Of a stretch of DNA of 64,000 bases, positions 17,553 through 25,428 are shown piece after piece. Location: NCBI RefSeq assembly GCF_020037025.1, contig NZ_JAIQLH010000010.1, positions 40,769 through 104,768 on the forward strand. The letters are read 5' to 3'. The notes beneath the pieces were generated by a model that did not search any database, was not told where the DNA came from, and saw only the letters and a program-made list of their open reading frames with translations. The translations under genes and the position numbers were made by a program. The number at the start of each line of letters is the position of its first letter. Within the stretch, counting starts at the first letter, position 1. The DNA comes from Streptomyces huiliensis (GTDB lineage Bacteria; Actinomycetota; Actinomycetes; Streptomycetales; Streptomycetaceae).

Positions 17553-17583
17553 GGGCGATGAGCCCGGAATGACTTCATCGCCC
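17553..17583. promoter_or_regulatory. Inverted repeat upstream of the small secreted protein gene
   Basis: GGGCGATGA-N13-TCATCGCCC, perfect 9-bp arms, lies 22 bases before the minus-strand ATG at 17530. It could be an operator or a 5' leader hairpin of the mRNA. There is no T-run, so a terminator is less likely. Confidence 0.5.
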
Positions 17584-17659
17584 TCAACGACGCCGCCCCG
17601 GGCACGACACGTTCGCTGTCAACACCCCGCCGCGGCGGCGCGTGCCGCCCCGGGCCGGC

Positions 17660-19429
17660 TCACCGCCGTACGCGGTTGCGGACGGCGACCGCGGTGAGGC
17701 CCAGCAGGACGGGCGCGACCAGCCGGAACGTCCCGTCGGCGCAGGCGCCGGCGAGGGTGAGCTCCCGCGGGCCGGAGCGGAGACCGACGACGTTCAGGAC
17801 CGTCCGTACGGAGGTGTCCAGCCGGCCGCCGCCGGCCTCCCGGTCCGGCGCGGTTCCGGCGGCGGTCCCGGTGGGGGATCCCGCGGCGGACACGGGCCGG
17901 TGCGGCTCCGGCGGCAGGCCCCACAGGGCCACCGCCGCGACGGCTGCCGCGGTCGTGGCCAGCAGCCACAGCAGCGTGCGGCCGACGCGCAGCGCGTAGC
18001 CGGAGACGGCCCAGTAGAGGAGGAGCAGGGCCCGCTGCCCGTCCGCCCGTTCGCCGTCGTGGCGGCGCATCTCCATCTCGCCGTAATGGAAGTCGCCCGC
18101 GCCCGGGTGGTTCTTGCCGTTCTCCAGTGAGGTGCGCAGCTGCCGGTAGGTGGAGGCGAGCGCCGCGGGCGAGCGGACCTCGACGCCCTCGGGCGCGGGC
18201 GTCCAGCCCCGGGCGCCCCGGGCGGCGCGCCAGTGGTGCTCCTCGGCCAGGACGCGGCGCGGGGTCCAGCGCCGCAGGGGCAGGAACGGCATCCTGCGGG
18301 CGGGGGTGCGGGCGAAGACGCAGCAGCCCTCCAGGCCGAGCCGGTCGAGGTGGAGGGCGCCGCCGAAGAGGCAGGACGACAGGTCGAGGTCGTTGAGGGC
18401 GAGGTTCCCGGCGTCGGAGCCGCTCAGCGAGCGGACCCGGACGCCGGGGTCGCGGGCGGCGAGGACGGACTCGAACGGCCGCTCGCCGTCCGCCTCGGGC
18501 AGGAAGGGCCGGGGGTGCGCGGTGACGCTCAGGGACCGCTCGGCGATCACGTCGACGAGGTCCACGGCGGCGTACCGCAGCCGCAGCGCCGCGCCGGAGG
18601 CCCAGGAGGACTTCCGGCAGTCGACGGACGTGGCGGCGGCCTCCAGGGTGGTGGTGCCGAGGAACCGCGCCCAGGAGAGGTCGAGGGTGCCCCGGCAGGC
18701 CAGCGGCCCGACGGCGGGGGCGGCCCGGAAGACGGCGCGGCGGAAGGTGGCGCCGTCGTGGAAGACGGTCGCGCCGAAGTAGCAGTCGCCATGGAAGTCC
18801 GCCTCGCGGAAGCAGACTTCCCCGGCGAGGTCGGCCGCGCTGAAGTGGGCGCTGCCGGCGAACACGGCCCCGGTGAAGCCGGCGCCCGCGGCGAACGCCG
18901 CCCGGCTGAACCCCGCGTCGCCGCCGAAGCGCGCGTCGCCGAACCCGGCGTGCGCCGTGAACTCCGCGTCGTGGAACCACGCGTGGTCCAGGAACGACGC
19001 CTTCCGGAACGATGTCTCGCCGCCGAGGACGGTGTCGTTGAAGTCGGCGCGGCCGAGGAACGTCGCGCCGTCGAAGCAGGCGCCGTCGGGAAAGGCCGCC
19101 CTGGTGAAGCGCGCCCGGCCGAGGAACAGGGCCTCCTCGAACGCCGCGTGGCCGACGACGGCGCGGCCGGCCCGCGCGTCGTCCAGGGCGCCGAGGAGCG
19201 CGTCGAGCAGGCCGTCGGTGAAGGCGGTGCCGCGGTGGTCGACGCGGGCGCCGGGGCGCAGCCCGGCGAGGTAGGCCGCCCGGCCGGGCCCGTCCAGGTG
19301 GGCGAGGCAAGCGCGGTGCGTGCCGCCGTCAGGCCGCGGCACCGTGCGTCCGCGGCAGCCGACCGGATCGTCCGGCCGGGCCCCGCGGCCGCAGTGCGGC
19401 CAGACCGGCGGCCGGGGTGCGCGTGTCAT
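17660..19429 (-). CDS. Large pentapeptide-repeat membrane protein
   Basis: A 589-residue protein. Residues about 90-300 are a run of A(D/N)LXX-like pentapeptide repeats (for example FGDARFGGDAGFSRAAF), predicting a right-handed quadrilateral beta-helix. A second repeat block follows around LNDLDLSSCLFGGALHLDRL. The C-terminal part has two membrane segments (LLWLLATTAAAVAAVALWGL and FRLVAPVLLGLTAVAV) separated by an extracytoplasmic loop. The N-terminal 60 residues contain Cys and His (WPHCGRGARPDDPVGCRG) that could bind metal. The ATG at 19429 has no obvious ribosome site, so the start is uncertain. The function is unknown. Confidence 0.82.
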   Translation of the reverse strand: MTRAPRPPVWPHCGRGARPDDPVGCRGRTVPRPDGGTHRACLAHLDGPGRAAYLAGLRPGARVDHRGTAFTDGLLDALLGALDDARAGRAVVGHAAFEEALFLGRARFTRAAFPDGACFDGATFLGRADFNDTVLGGETSFRKASFLDHAWFHDAEFTAHAGFGDARFGGDAGFSRAAFAAGAGFTGAVFAGSAHFSAADLAGEVCFREADFHGDCYFGATVFHDGATFRRAVFRAAPAVGPLACRGTLDLSWARFLGTTTLEAAATSVDCRKSSWASGAALRLRYAAVDLVDVIAERSLSVTAHPRPFLPEADGERPFESVLAARDPGVRVRSLSGSDAGNLALNDLDLSSCLFGGALHLDRLGLEGCCVFARTPARRMPFLPLRRWTPRRVLAEEHHWRAARGARGWTPAPEGVEVRSPAALASTYRQLRTSLENGKNHPGAGDFHYGEMEMRRHDGERADGQRALLLLYWAVSGYALRVGRTLLWLLATTAAAVAAVALWGLPPEPHRPVSAAGSPTGTAAGTAPDREAGGGRLDTSVRTVLNVVGLRSGPRELTLAGACADGTFRLVAPVLLGLTAVAVRNRVRR

Positions 19430-19600
19430 GCCGAGCGGGACGCGGCGGCCGGGCGGCCCGGTTCCGGCGGCGGGCCGAGGGACGCGCACCCCCGCCCGCG
19501 CCCTGAACACACATGAAGGGAAAGCATCTTGAATCGAAAAGAGACAGACAAAAGCGAACACCACTGAAGTGGAAGCGCCCCGCCGACCTAACGTCCCGCC

Positions 19601-20188
19601 ATGACGCCGCCCCCCTCCTCCCTTCCCCGCCCTCCCCATCTCTCCCCTACCCGCCCCCTGCCGCTCGTCGTGGTCATGGGCGTCTCCGGGGCGGGCAAGA
19701 CGACGGTCGGCCGGCTGGTCGCGGACCGGCTCGGCGCGCCCTTCGCCGACGCGGACGCCTTCCACCCGGCGTCCAACAAGGCCCTGATGTCGTCCGGCAT
19801 CCCGCTCGGCGACGCCGAGCGCGCCCCCTGGCTCGCCGCCATCGGCGACTGGCTGGCGGCCCATGCCGCCGGGGGTGGGGTCGTCACCTGCTCCGCGCTC
19901 AAACGGCGCTACCGCGCCACCCTGGCGGGGGCGGCGCGGCGCGCCCTGTTCGTGCACCTGGACGGTCCGGCGGAGGTCATCGCCGACCGGCTCGCCCACC
20001 GCACCGGCCACTTCATGCCCGCCTGCATGCTGGGCTCGCAGCTCGCCGACCTCGAACCGCTGGAGCCGGACGAGCACGGCGTCCGCGTCCCCGTCGACCA
20101 CCCCGCGCGGCAGGTCGCCGACCTGGCCCTCGACCGGCTGCCCTGCCCGCACGGCACCGGCGCCGCCTGCCCCCGCCCACCCTGCTGA
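19601..20188 (+). CDS. Gluconokinase
   Basis: A 195-residue kinase of the GntK family that phosphorylates D-gluconate to 6-phosphogluconate. The Walker A motif is GVSGAGKTTVGRLVA, followed by FADADAFHPASNKALMSSGIPL, the gluconate-binding signature of the family, and ALKRRYR. The ATG at 19601 gives a Pro-rich N-terminal extension of about 20 residues before the kinase core (LPLVVVMGVSG). The 170-bp region shared with the divergent pentapeptide gene is unusually A-rich (19513-19570). No gluconate permease is adjacent. Confidence 0.9.
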   Translation: MTPPPSSLPRPPHLSPTRPLPLVVVMGVSGAGKTTVGRLVADRLGAPFADADAFHPASNKALMSSGIPLGDAERAPWLAAIGDWLAAHAAGGGVVTCSALKRRYRATLAGAARRALFVHLDGPAEVIADRLAHRTGHFMPACMLGSQLADLEPLEPDEHGVRVPVDHPARQVADLALDRLPCPHGTGAACPRPPC

Positions 20189-20218
20189 CCCCGCGCCCGA
20201 CACCCCGTCAACCTGCTG

Positions 20219-20230
20219 TACCTACTGGTA
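20219..20230. promoter_or_regulatory. TACC-N4-GGTA inverted repeat upstream of the tautomerase gene
   Basis: TACC-TACT-GGTA sits in a local AT-rich stretch between TGTA and TGTACA, 60 bases before the tautomerase ATG. It has the look of a TetR/MarR-type half-site pair overlapping a promoter, but the arms are only four bases long. Confidence 0.25.
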
Positions 20231-20291
20231 TGTACACTCGACGCGCAGGAAGACCCTTACGGGAAACACCCCCCGCACGAGGAGCCCCGCC

Positions 20292-20696
20292 ATGCCCCTG
20301 GTCCGCATCGACGCCCTGGGAACCGACCCCGACCGGCTGGACGCGCTCGGCCGCGCCGTCCACGAAGCCCTCCAGGAGACCCTCGGCATCCCGGCCGACG
20401 ACCTCTTCCAGATCCTCACCGGCCACGACGGCACCACCGGCACCCTCCGCTACGGCGGTTATCTGGGGGTGCGCCGGGACGAGGGCATCGTGTACATCAC
20501 CATCACCTTGCGCGCCGGCCGCACTCCCGAGCGCAAGCGCGCGCTGTACCGGCGCATCGCCGAACTCGCGCACTCCTACGCCGGCACCGAACCGCGGAAC
20601 GTCTTCGTCACCCTCGCCGAGAACGCGCCGGCCGACTGGTCGCTGGGCCACGGCGAGGCCCAGTACGCCCCCGAGCCCGGCCCTGTGGTTGCATGA
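20292..20696 (+). CDS. Tautomerase superfamily protein (MSAD/cis-CaaD-like)
   Basis: A 134-residue double-length tautomerase-superfamily protein. Pro2 after the initiator Met is the catalytic base of the family. The segments PLVRIDALGTDPDRLDALGRAVHEAL and GRTPERKRALYRRIAELAHSYAG are the two beta-alpha-beta halves. The length fits the malonate semialdehyde decarboxylase/tautomerase_2 type. GAGGAG lies 9 bases before the ATG. The stop overlaps the next Nudix gene (ATGA), so they are cotranscribed. The natural substrate is unknown. Confidence 0.85.
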   Translation: MPLVRIDALGTDPDRLDALGRAVHEALQETLGIPADDLFQILTGHDGTTGTLRYGGYLGVRRDEGIVYITITLRAGRTPERKRALYRRIAELAHSYAGTEPRNVFVTLAENAPADWSLGHGEAQYAPEPGPVVA

Positions 20697-21145
20697 CCCC
20701 GCGCGCGGCCCGCCGGCCGCCGGACAGGACCGGAGAGGGAGCGGAGCCCGTGCTGATCGACACGGTGGCCTGGGTGCGGGTCGAGGACGGACGGGTGCTC
20801 TGCGCACGGCCGCGCGGGAAGGACGTGTTCTACGTGCCCGGCGGGAAGCGGGAGGGCGCGGAGACCGACCTGGAGACCCTGCTGCGCGAGGTCGAGGAGG
20901 AGTTGACGGTCCTCCTCGACCCGGAGACGGTCGCCCACGTGGGCACCTACGAGGCGGCGGTGCCGGAGCTCCCGGACGGCACCGTGGTCCGGATGAGCTG
21001 CTACACGGGCGAGTACGGCGGGACGCTGACGGCCAGCGCGGAGATCGCCGAGGTGGCCTGGTTCTCGTACGCGGACCGGCCGCTCGTCCCGCCGGTCGAC
21101 CGGCTGCTGTTCGACGACCTCAGGGCGGCGGGCCTGCTGCGCTGA
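20693..21145 (+). CDS. Nudix hydrolase
   Basis: A 150-residue Nudix protein. The Nudix box is GGKREGAETDLETLLREVEEEL (about 47-68), complete except that the final Gly-hydrophobic pair is replaced by LTV. It would hydrolyse a nucleoside-diphosphate-X compound. It is translationally coupled to the tautomerase gene. A later start (VLIDTVAW, about residue 20) would also give a full Nudix fold. The substrate is unknown. Confidence 0.87.
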   Translation: MTPRAARRPPDRTGEGAEPVLIDTVAWVRVEDGRVLCARPRGKDVFYVPGGKREGAETDLETLLREVEEELTVLLDPETVAHVGTYEAAVPELPDGTVVRMSCYTGEYGGTLTASAEIAEVAWFSYADRPLVPPVDRLLFDDLRAAGLLR

Positions 21146-21169
21146 CAGGCCCCCGCCCGCGCGCCGCGA

Positions 21170-22150
21170 TCAGTCCTCGTCGCCCTCGAAGAAGTCGCCG
21201 ATCTCGTCGACGACCTCGGCCGCCACCAGCCCGCCGACCACACCGGCCGCGACGCCCGCCGCTCCGGCGGCGACGACGGTGCCCATGCCGGGGCCGGACC
21301 GGTGACCGCCGCCGGGGAGGTGGCCCTCGTGGTGGATCCCGTGGCCCTCATGACGGACCCCGTGATGCGCCTGACGAGCGCCGTGGTGCTCGACCAGCTG
21401 CCGCATCCAGGAGTCCACCTCCGCCGTCCAGTCGCGCTCCGCCACGTCGTGGTGGGCGACGTGGAAGCGGGTGACGACGTCGTGCCCGGCAGAGAAGAGG
21501 CCGCCGCGCTTGTCGGCCTCCAGCACGACCTCCATGCCGTCCGGCGCGGCCAGGAAGGTCACCTCGACCTCGTTGACGGCGTGGGCGTACTGCGGGGCCG
21601 GGGCGAACTCGATCTCCTGGTAGAAGGGCAGCCGCTGGCCGCTGCCGCGGATGTGGCCGAGTTCCAGGTCGGCGGAGCGCAGCCCGAAGCCAAGCCGGCC
21701 GAACGCGTCCAGGACCGCCTCCTGCACGGGCAGCGGCCGGACGGCCAGCGGGTCGAGGTCGCCCTTGTCCCGCGCCCCCGCGATGGCCAGTTCCGTGCGG
21801 ACGCCGAGGACGGTGCCCACCGGCCGCCCGTACAGCTCGGTCACCGGCGTCTCCCAGGGCACCGGCACCGCGAACGGGACGTCGCGCTCCTCGCCGGCCG
21901 CGAGGCGGAAGCCGCCGGCGACCGTGTGCCGGTCGAAGACGACGGTGCCGTGGTGCTCCTCGTCACCGCGCTCGGCCTCGACGCGGGCCTCGAAGTCCAG
22001 CGTGACGTGCTCGACGTCGAAGTCCGCCTTGCCGCCGCGCAGCCGGACGTGACCGGTCAGCATGGAGCCGGGCAGTACCGGGCCGTCAAGCACCGTGTCG
22101 ACCGTGGGGCCGCCCACACCTAGCGAACCGAGCAGCTTCTTGAACACCAT
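21170..22150 (-). CDS. Sporulation protein Spo0M-like (arrestin fold)
   Basis: A 326-residue protein of the Spo0M family. The N-terminal arrestin-like beta sandwich begins MVFKKLLGSLGVGGPTVDTVL and contains VLPGSMLTGHVRLRGG and ELAIAGARDKGDLDPLAV. A His-rich linker follows (about 255-287, HHGARQAHHGVRHEGHG), then a Gly/Ala hydrophobic stretch and the acidic end DEIGDFFEGDED. In Bacillus Spo0M affects sporulation entry; in streptomycetes its role is unclear. The His-rich linker might bind metal. The ATG at 22150 is preferred to one four codons upstream. Confidence 0.88.
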   Translation of the reverse strand: MVFKKLLGSLGVGGPTVDTVLDGPVLPGSMLTGHVRLRGGKADFDVEHVTLDFEARVEAERGDEEHHGTVVFDRHTVAGGFRLAAGEERDVPFAVPVPWETPVTELYGRPVGTVLGVRTELAIAGARDKGDLDPLAVRPLPVQEAVLDAFGRLGFGLRSADLELGHIRGSGQRLPFYQEIEFAPAPQYAHAVNEVEVTFLAAPDGMEVVLEADKRGGLFSAGHDVVTRFHVAHHDVAERDWTAEVDSWMRQLVEHHGARQAHHGVRHEGHGIHHEGHLPGGGHRSGPGMGTVVAAGAAGVAAGVVGGLVAAEVVDEIGDFFEGDED

Positions 22151-22400
22151 CGCGGCGTCCACTCCCTCATGTGATCCGTACCGTGTACGGCACCACCTTG
22201 CCCTGCCCCGGCGGCCCCGCGGAACACGGGGTACCGCACGGGTGCCGGGAGCGGCCCGCGCCGGGCGTCCGGTCGAACCACCGAATTCCCCTGATCAGAT
22301 GACGCTCCCGCAAAAGGCCCCCGTCCCCGCCCGGCGGCCGGTCTACTGGCCGCCGACGGCCGTGCCACCCGGGCGCGGCACTCGGACACGGGGAAGACCA

Positions 22401-22739
22401 TTGGGACTGAAGAAGAAGACCGGCACCGTGCTCGCCGCCCTCGCCCTCGGCCTGGTGGCGGCCGCGCCCGCGCAGGCGGGCGTCAGCGGGCACTGCGGCA
22501 AGTACCTGTGTGTGATGACGGCCCACCACAACCGGTTCGTCCAGGACATCACCGTCCGGACCAAGGACGGCCTGCCCGGCACGATCCGCGCCTACTGGGG
22601 CGACTACCACTCGCCGAAGGTGACCGCGGCCTCGCACCGCTGGGAGGTCAACCGGGAGCAGCAGGGCGCCAAGCTCGTCTGCGGCGGGCTGGAGCGCGAC
22701 GGCCGGACCATCGAGGACGGCATCTGCGTCACGATCTGA
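22401..22739 (+). CDS. Small secreted protein
   Basis: A 112-residue exported protein with a clear signal peptide (LKKKTGTVLAALALGLVAAAP, cleavage after AQA at about 26). The start is TTG at 22401, preceded by GGGGAAGA; upstream ATGs would bury the signal. The mature part has three to four cysteines (GHCGKYLC, LVCGG, GICVTI) that may pair. No family is recognised. The 3' end overlaps the convergent DUF72 gene by 11 bases. Confidence 0.75.
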   Translation: MGLKKKTGTVLAALALGLVAAAPAQAGVSGHCGKYLCVMTAHHNRFVQDITVRTKDGLPGTIRAYWGDYHSPKVTAASHRWEVNREQQGAKLVCGGLERDGRTIEDGICVTI

Positions 22740-23493
22740 CGGCGCCTCCGGTGGCCACGTCCAGCCCGGCGCGGGCGGCCGCCCGGGCGAAGACCGCCGC
22801 GTCGAGGACCGCGGCCCCGCCGGGGTCGTTGTTGAAGTAGGCGTACACGTCGGTCTGCCTGGGCCAGGCGTCCGCCACCCGCCCGGCCCAGGTCGCGAGC
22901 GCCTGGCGGCCGTACCGCGGCCAGGGCCGGGCCCGGCCGCCGTGGAAGCGCAGATAGCCCCAGCCGGCGGTGCGCCACAGCGGTCCGGCGGGCCGGGACC
23001 CCGCGTCGGCCCAGCACAGGGCCGCGCCGCGGTGTTCGAGGACGGCCCGCACCTCGTCCGTCCACCAGCTGGGGTGGCGGGGTTCGACGGCCACCCTGAC
23101 GCCGGCCGGGAACTCGGCGAGGACGGCGTCCAGCGCCGCCGCGTCGCCCCGCAGGGTGGGCGGCAGCTGGAGCAGCACGGGCCCGAGCCGGTCCCCGAGC
23201 CCCGCCGCGTGGCGCATCAGCCGCGCGACGGGCTCGGCCGGGTCGCGGAGCCGCTTGATGTGGGTGAGGAACCGGCTGGCCTTGACGGCCATCACGAACC
23301 CTTCGGGCGTACGGTCGCGCCAGTCGGCGAAGGTCTCCGGGGAGGGCAGCCGGTAGAACGCGTTGTTGTTCTCGACGGTGACGAAGTGGCGGACGTACTC
23401 CTCCAGCCACAGCCGCTGGGGCAGCCCGTCCGGGTAGAGGCCGCCGCGCCAGTCGGCGTACTGCCATCCGGAGGTTCCGACGAGGAGGGGCAT
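22729..23493 (-). CDS. DUF72 (YecE-like) protein
   Basis: A 254-residue TIM-barrel protein of the DUF72/YecE family: LVGTSGWQYADWRGGLYP at the N-terminus, TVENNNAFYRLPS and YAYFNNDPGG near the C-terminus are diagnostic. The biochemical role of the family is not established. The gene is convergent with the small secreted protein gene and lies downstream of a double hairpin. Confidence 0.9.
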   Translation of the reverse strand: MPLLVGTSGWQYADWRGGLYPDGLPQRLWLEEYVRHFVTVENNNAFYRLPSPETFADWRDRTPEGFVMAVKASRFLTHIKRLRDPAEPVARLMRHAAGLGDRLGPVLLQLPPTLRGDAAALDAVLAEFPAGVRVAVEPRHPSWWTDEVRAVLEHRGAALCWADAGSRPAGPLWRTAGWGYLRFHGGRARPWPRYGRQALATWAGRVADAWPRQTDVYAYFNNDPGGAAVLDAAVFARAAARAGLDVATGGAVRS

Positions 23494-23563
23494 GGGGGAT
23501 CCCTACCCGATGGAGGCGGCAATTCAGCCCGTGGGAGTGCCCCCTCCGTGAGAGTTCGAGGAC

Positions 23564-23604
23564 AAGCGGCGAAGCCGCTTTCGGGGTCTGGGGCGGAGCC
23601 CCAG
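23564..23604. terminator. Double hairpin, common Streptomyces intergenic element
   Basis: Two perfect stem-loops in a row: AAGCGGC-GAA-GCCGCTT (23564-23580) and CTGGGGC-GGA-GCCCCAG (23588-23604). They stand between the Mrr gene stop (23653, minus) and the DUF72 start, so they probably terminate the Mrr transcript. This type of element is frequent between Streptomyces genes. Confidence 0.65.
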
Positions 23605-23652
23605 GAAACGGTGAAGGGGCGGGGCTGGGGCACCACGACCGCACCCGACGCC

Positions 23653-24342
23653 TCACACGGCCGCACCCGCCTGCCGCCAAGGCGGCGCCGAACCGCCATC
23701 ACTCCACGCGGCAAGCGCCCGGGCGTCAAGGCAGAGAATGCCGCTGCGCGCGGCGTACTCAAGAGCGGGACCGGTGAAGTCACTGGTGGTGACCAGGACA
23801 GCGACGTGAGCACCGTGAATGGTGAAACAAGTGCCACCGAACCGCTGCAGGTCCTGCGAGCCGACCTTGTGCTCGTCCCCGTACCGCTTGCACTGCACGA
23901 CGACACGCCGCCCGTCCGGCGCCGTGGCGAGGACGTCGGCCCCGAGGTCCCCCGCACCCCCGACCACCCGCACGTCCGTACAGCCGTCCCGCGCGCACAG
24001 CCGGGCGACCGCCTCCTCGAACTCGGCCGCGTCCATGGCCGCGTAGTCCACGGGCGCGCAGTCCACGGGCGCGACGACGACCGGCACGTCCCGGTCCCAG
24101 GCCCCGCGCGGCCGGCGGCGTCCGAGGAAGCACGCCGCCCCGGCGCCGCCCAGCGCGAGCAGGGCGGCCAGGACACCGGCCGGACGCTCGCCGGCGTGGG
24201 CGGCGGCGGTCCGCAACGTCAGCCCGGCGCCGCAGACCACGATGGCGATCAGCGCGAGGGCGAAGGCGGCCCGGCGGAGGCCGAGGGCCGTCCGGCGTCC
24301 GGTGCGGCCCCGCCGCGGGACGGAGGGCTCGGACATCGACAT
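23653..24342 (-). CDS. Membrane-anchored Mrr-type restriction endonuclease-like protein
   Basis: A 229-residue protein. Two N-terminal membrane segments (AAFALALIAIVVCGAGLTL and AGVLAALLALGGAGAACFL) are followed by an Mrr-catalytic-like domain. The PD-(D/E)xK-type active site reads GADVLATAPDGRRVVVQCKRY, with Asp and Gln-x-Lys as in Mrr_cat. Such membrane Mrr proteins are found in many actinomycetes. Whether they act on methylated or damaged DNA is unknown. No modification methylase is near. Confidence 0.85.
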   Translation of the reverse strand: MSMSEPSVPRRGRTGRRTALGLRRAAFALALIAIVVCGAGLTLRTAAAHAGERPAGVLAALLALGGAGAACFLGRRRPRGAWDRDVPVVVAPVDCAPVDYAAMDAAEFEEAVARLCARDGCTDVRVVGGAGDLGADVLATAPDGRRVVVQCKRYGDEHKVGSQDLQRFGGTCFTIHGAHVAVLVTTSDFTGPALEYAARSGILCLDARALAAWSDGGSAPPWRQAGAAV

Positions 24343-24440
24343 CTCGGCGGCTCCCCCCAGGTCGGTTCAAGATCACCCGATGGGGGTGCGCTTGCCCCTT
24401 CCCGGCGGTTTCATGGCCCCTCCCGGCCCTTGGCCCCCGC

Positions 24441-24677
24441 TCAGCGATAGGGCCCCATCGGTGCGGGCATCGGGGGCGGCTGGTTCCAGAAGGGGTCGTG
24501 GCGCTGCATCCAGAAAGGGTCATGCCAGTCGTTGATGGTGCTGCGCTCATGGGACGTGCTCTTCGGCAGGGACGGGAATCTCACCCCCGCACGGTCGAGC
24601 ACGAGCAGCCCCACGGCGATCACGACGATCAGCAGCGCCACCACGGCCTCGAAGGACAAGCGCGGACGTCCGGCCAT
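24441..24677 (-). CDS. Small single-pass membrane protein
   Basis: A 78-residue protein with one membrane segment (AVVALLIVVIAVGLLVLDRAG, about 11-31). The polar C-terminus contains a repeated HDPFW unit (NDWHDPFWMQRHDPFWNQ) and ends in a Pro/Met-rich stretch. The ATG at 24677 lies after GGGGGAGACC. No family is recognised; the tandem HDPFW motif is unusual and could be a binding epitope. Confidence 0.65.
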   Translation of the reverse strand: MAGRPRLSFEAVVALLIVVIAVGLLVLDRAGVRFPSLPKSTSHERSTINDWHDPFWMQRHDPFWNQPPPMPAPMGPYR

Positions 24678-24881
24678 TCCGGTCTCCCCCTGTTTCCCCC
24701 GTCGGGAAGGCCCACGGCGGGTTGATGCCCGCCCCGGGAGGCGGCGACGCCTCGTCCTCCGAGATCGGGGCTCCGGGGGCGTGAGAGACCGGAGGGGTTC
24801 CGGGCGGCCCGGACCGTAGGGGATCGGCGGATCGGGCGGATCACCGGGCGACCGGCCGGCGGCTCGTGGACACTCGGACCC

Positions 24882-25331
24882 ATGCGGGAACCACGGAACC
24901 CCTCGGCGCCGGACTGCGCCTTCTGCGCGATCGTGACGGGCGGGGCGCCCGCCCACCGGGTGCTGGAGGACGACGCGGCGGTGGCGTTCCTGGACGCCCG
25001 GCCGCTGTTCCCGGGGCATGTGCTGGTGGTGCCCCGGCGGCACGTGGTGACCCTCACCGACCTGCCGGAGGCGGACGTTGGGCCGTTCTTCGCGCGGGTG
25101 CGGCGGGTCGCCGGGGCGGTGGAGCGCGGCATGGGCGCGGCCGGTTCGTTCGTCGCGGCGAACAACAAGGTGAGCCAGTCCGTCCCGCACTTCCATGTGC
25201 ACGTCGTCCCGCGCGAGCGCAAGGACGGGCTGCGGGGCTTCTTCTGGCCGCGGACGCGGTACGCGTCGGAGGCGGCGGCCGAGGAGGCCGCGGCACGCGT
25301 CCGGACGGCCCTGGCCGACGGCGGCGGGTGA
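24882..25331 (+). CDS. HIT-family nucleotide hydrolase
   Basis: A 149-residue histidine-triad protein. CAFCAIVTGGAPAHRVLEDD (N-terminal Cys pair typical of HIT proteins), FPGHVLVVPRRHV and the histidine triad HFHVHVVP (about 106-113) are present. It would hydrolyse nucleoside phosphoramidates or dinucleoside polyphosphates. The gene begins 204 bases from the divergent small membrane protein gene. Confidence 0.92.
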   Translation: MREPRNPSAPDCAFCAIVTGGAPAHRVLEDDAAVAFLDARPLFPGHVLVVPRRHVVTLTDLPEADVGPFFARVRRVAGAVERGMGAAGSFVAANNKVSQSVPHFHVHVVPRERKDGLRGFFWPRTRYASEAAAEEAAARVRTALADGGG

Positions 25332-25428
25332 GCGCCCGGGCCCGGGTTGGAGCGCACCGGCGGGGGTCGCATAGTGGAAGGGAGACCTTTCCCGCCGGCC
25401 GGGTGCGCCCGGCTGCCGGAGGTGAACC

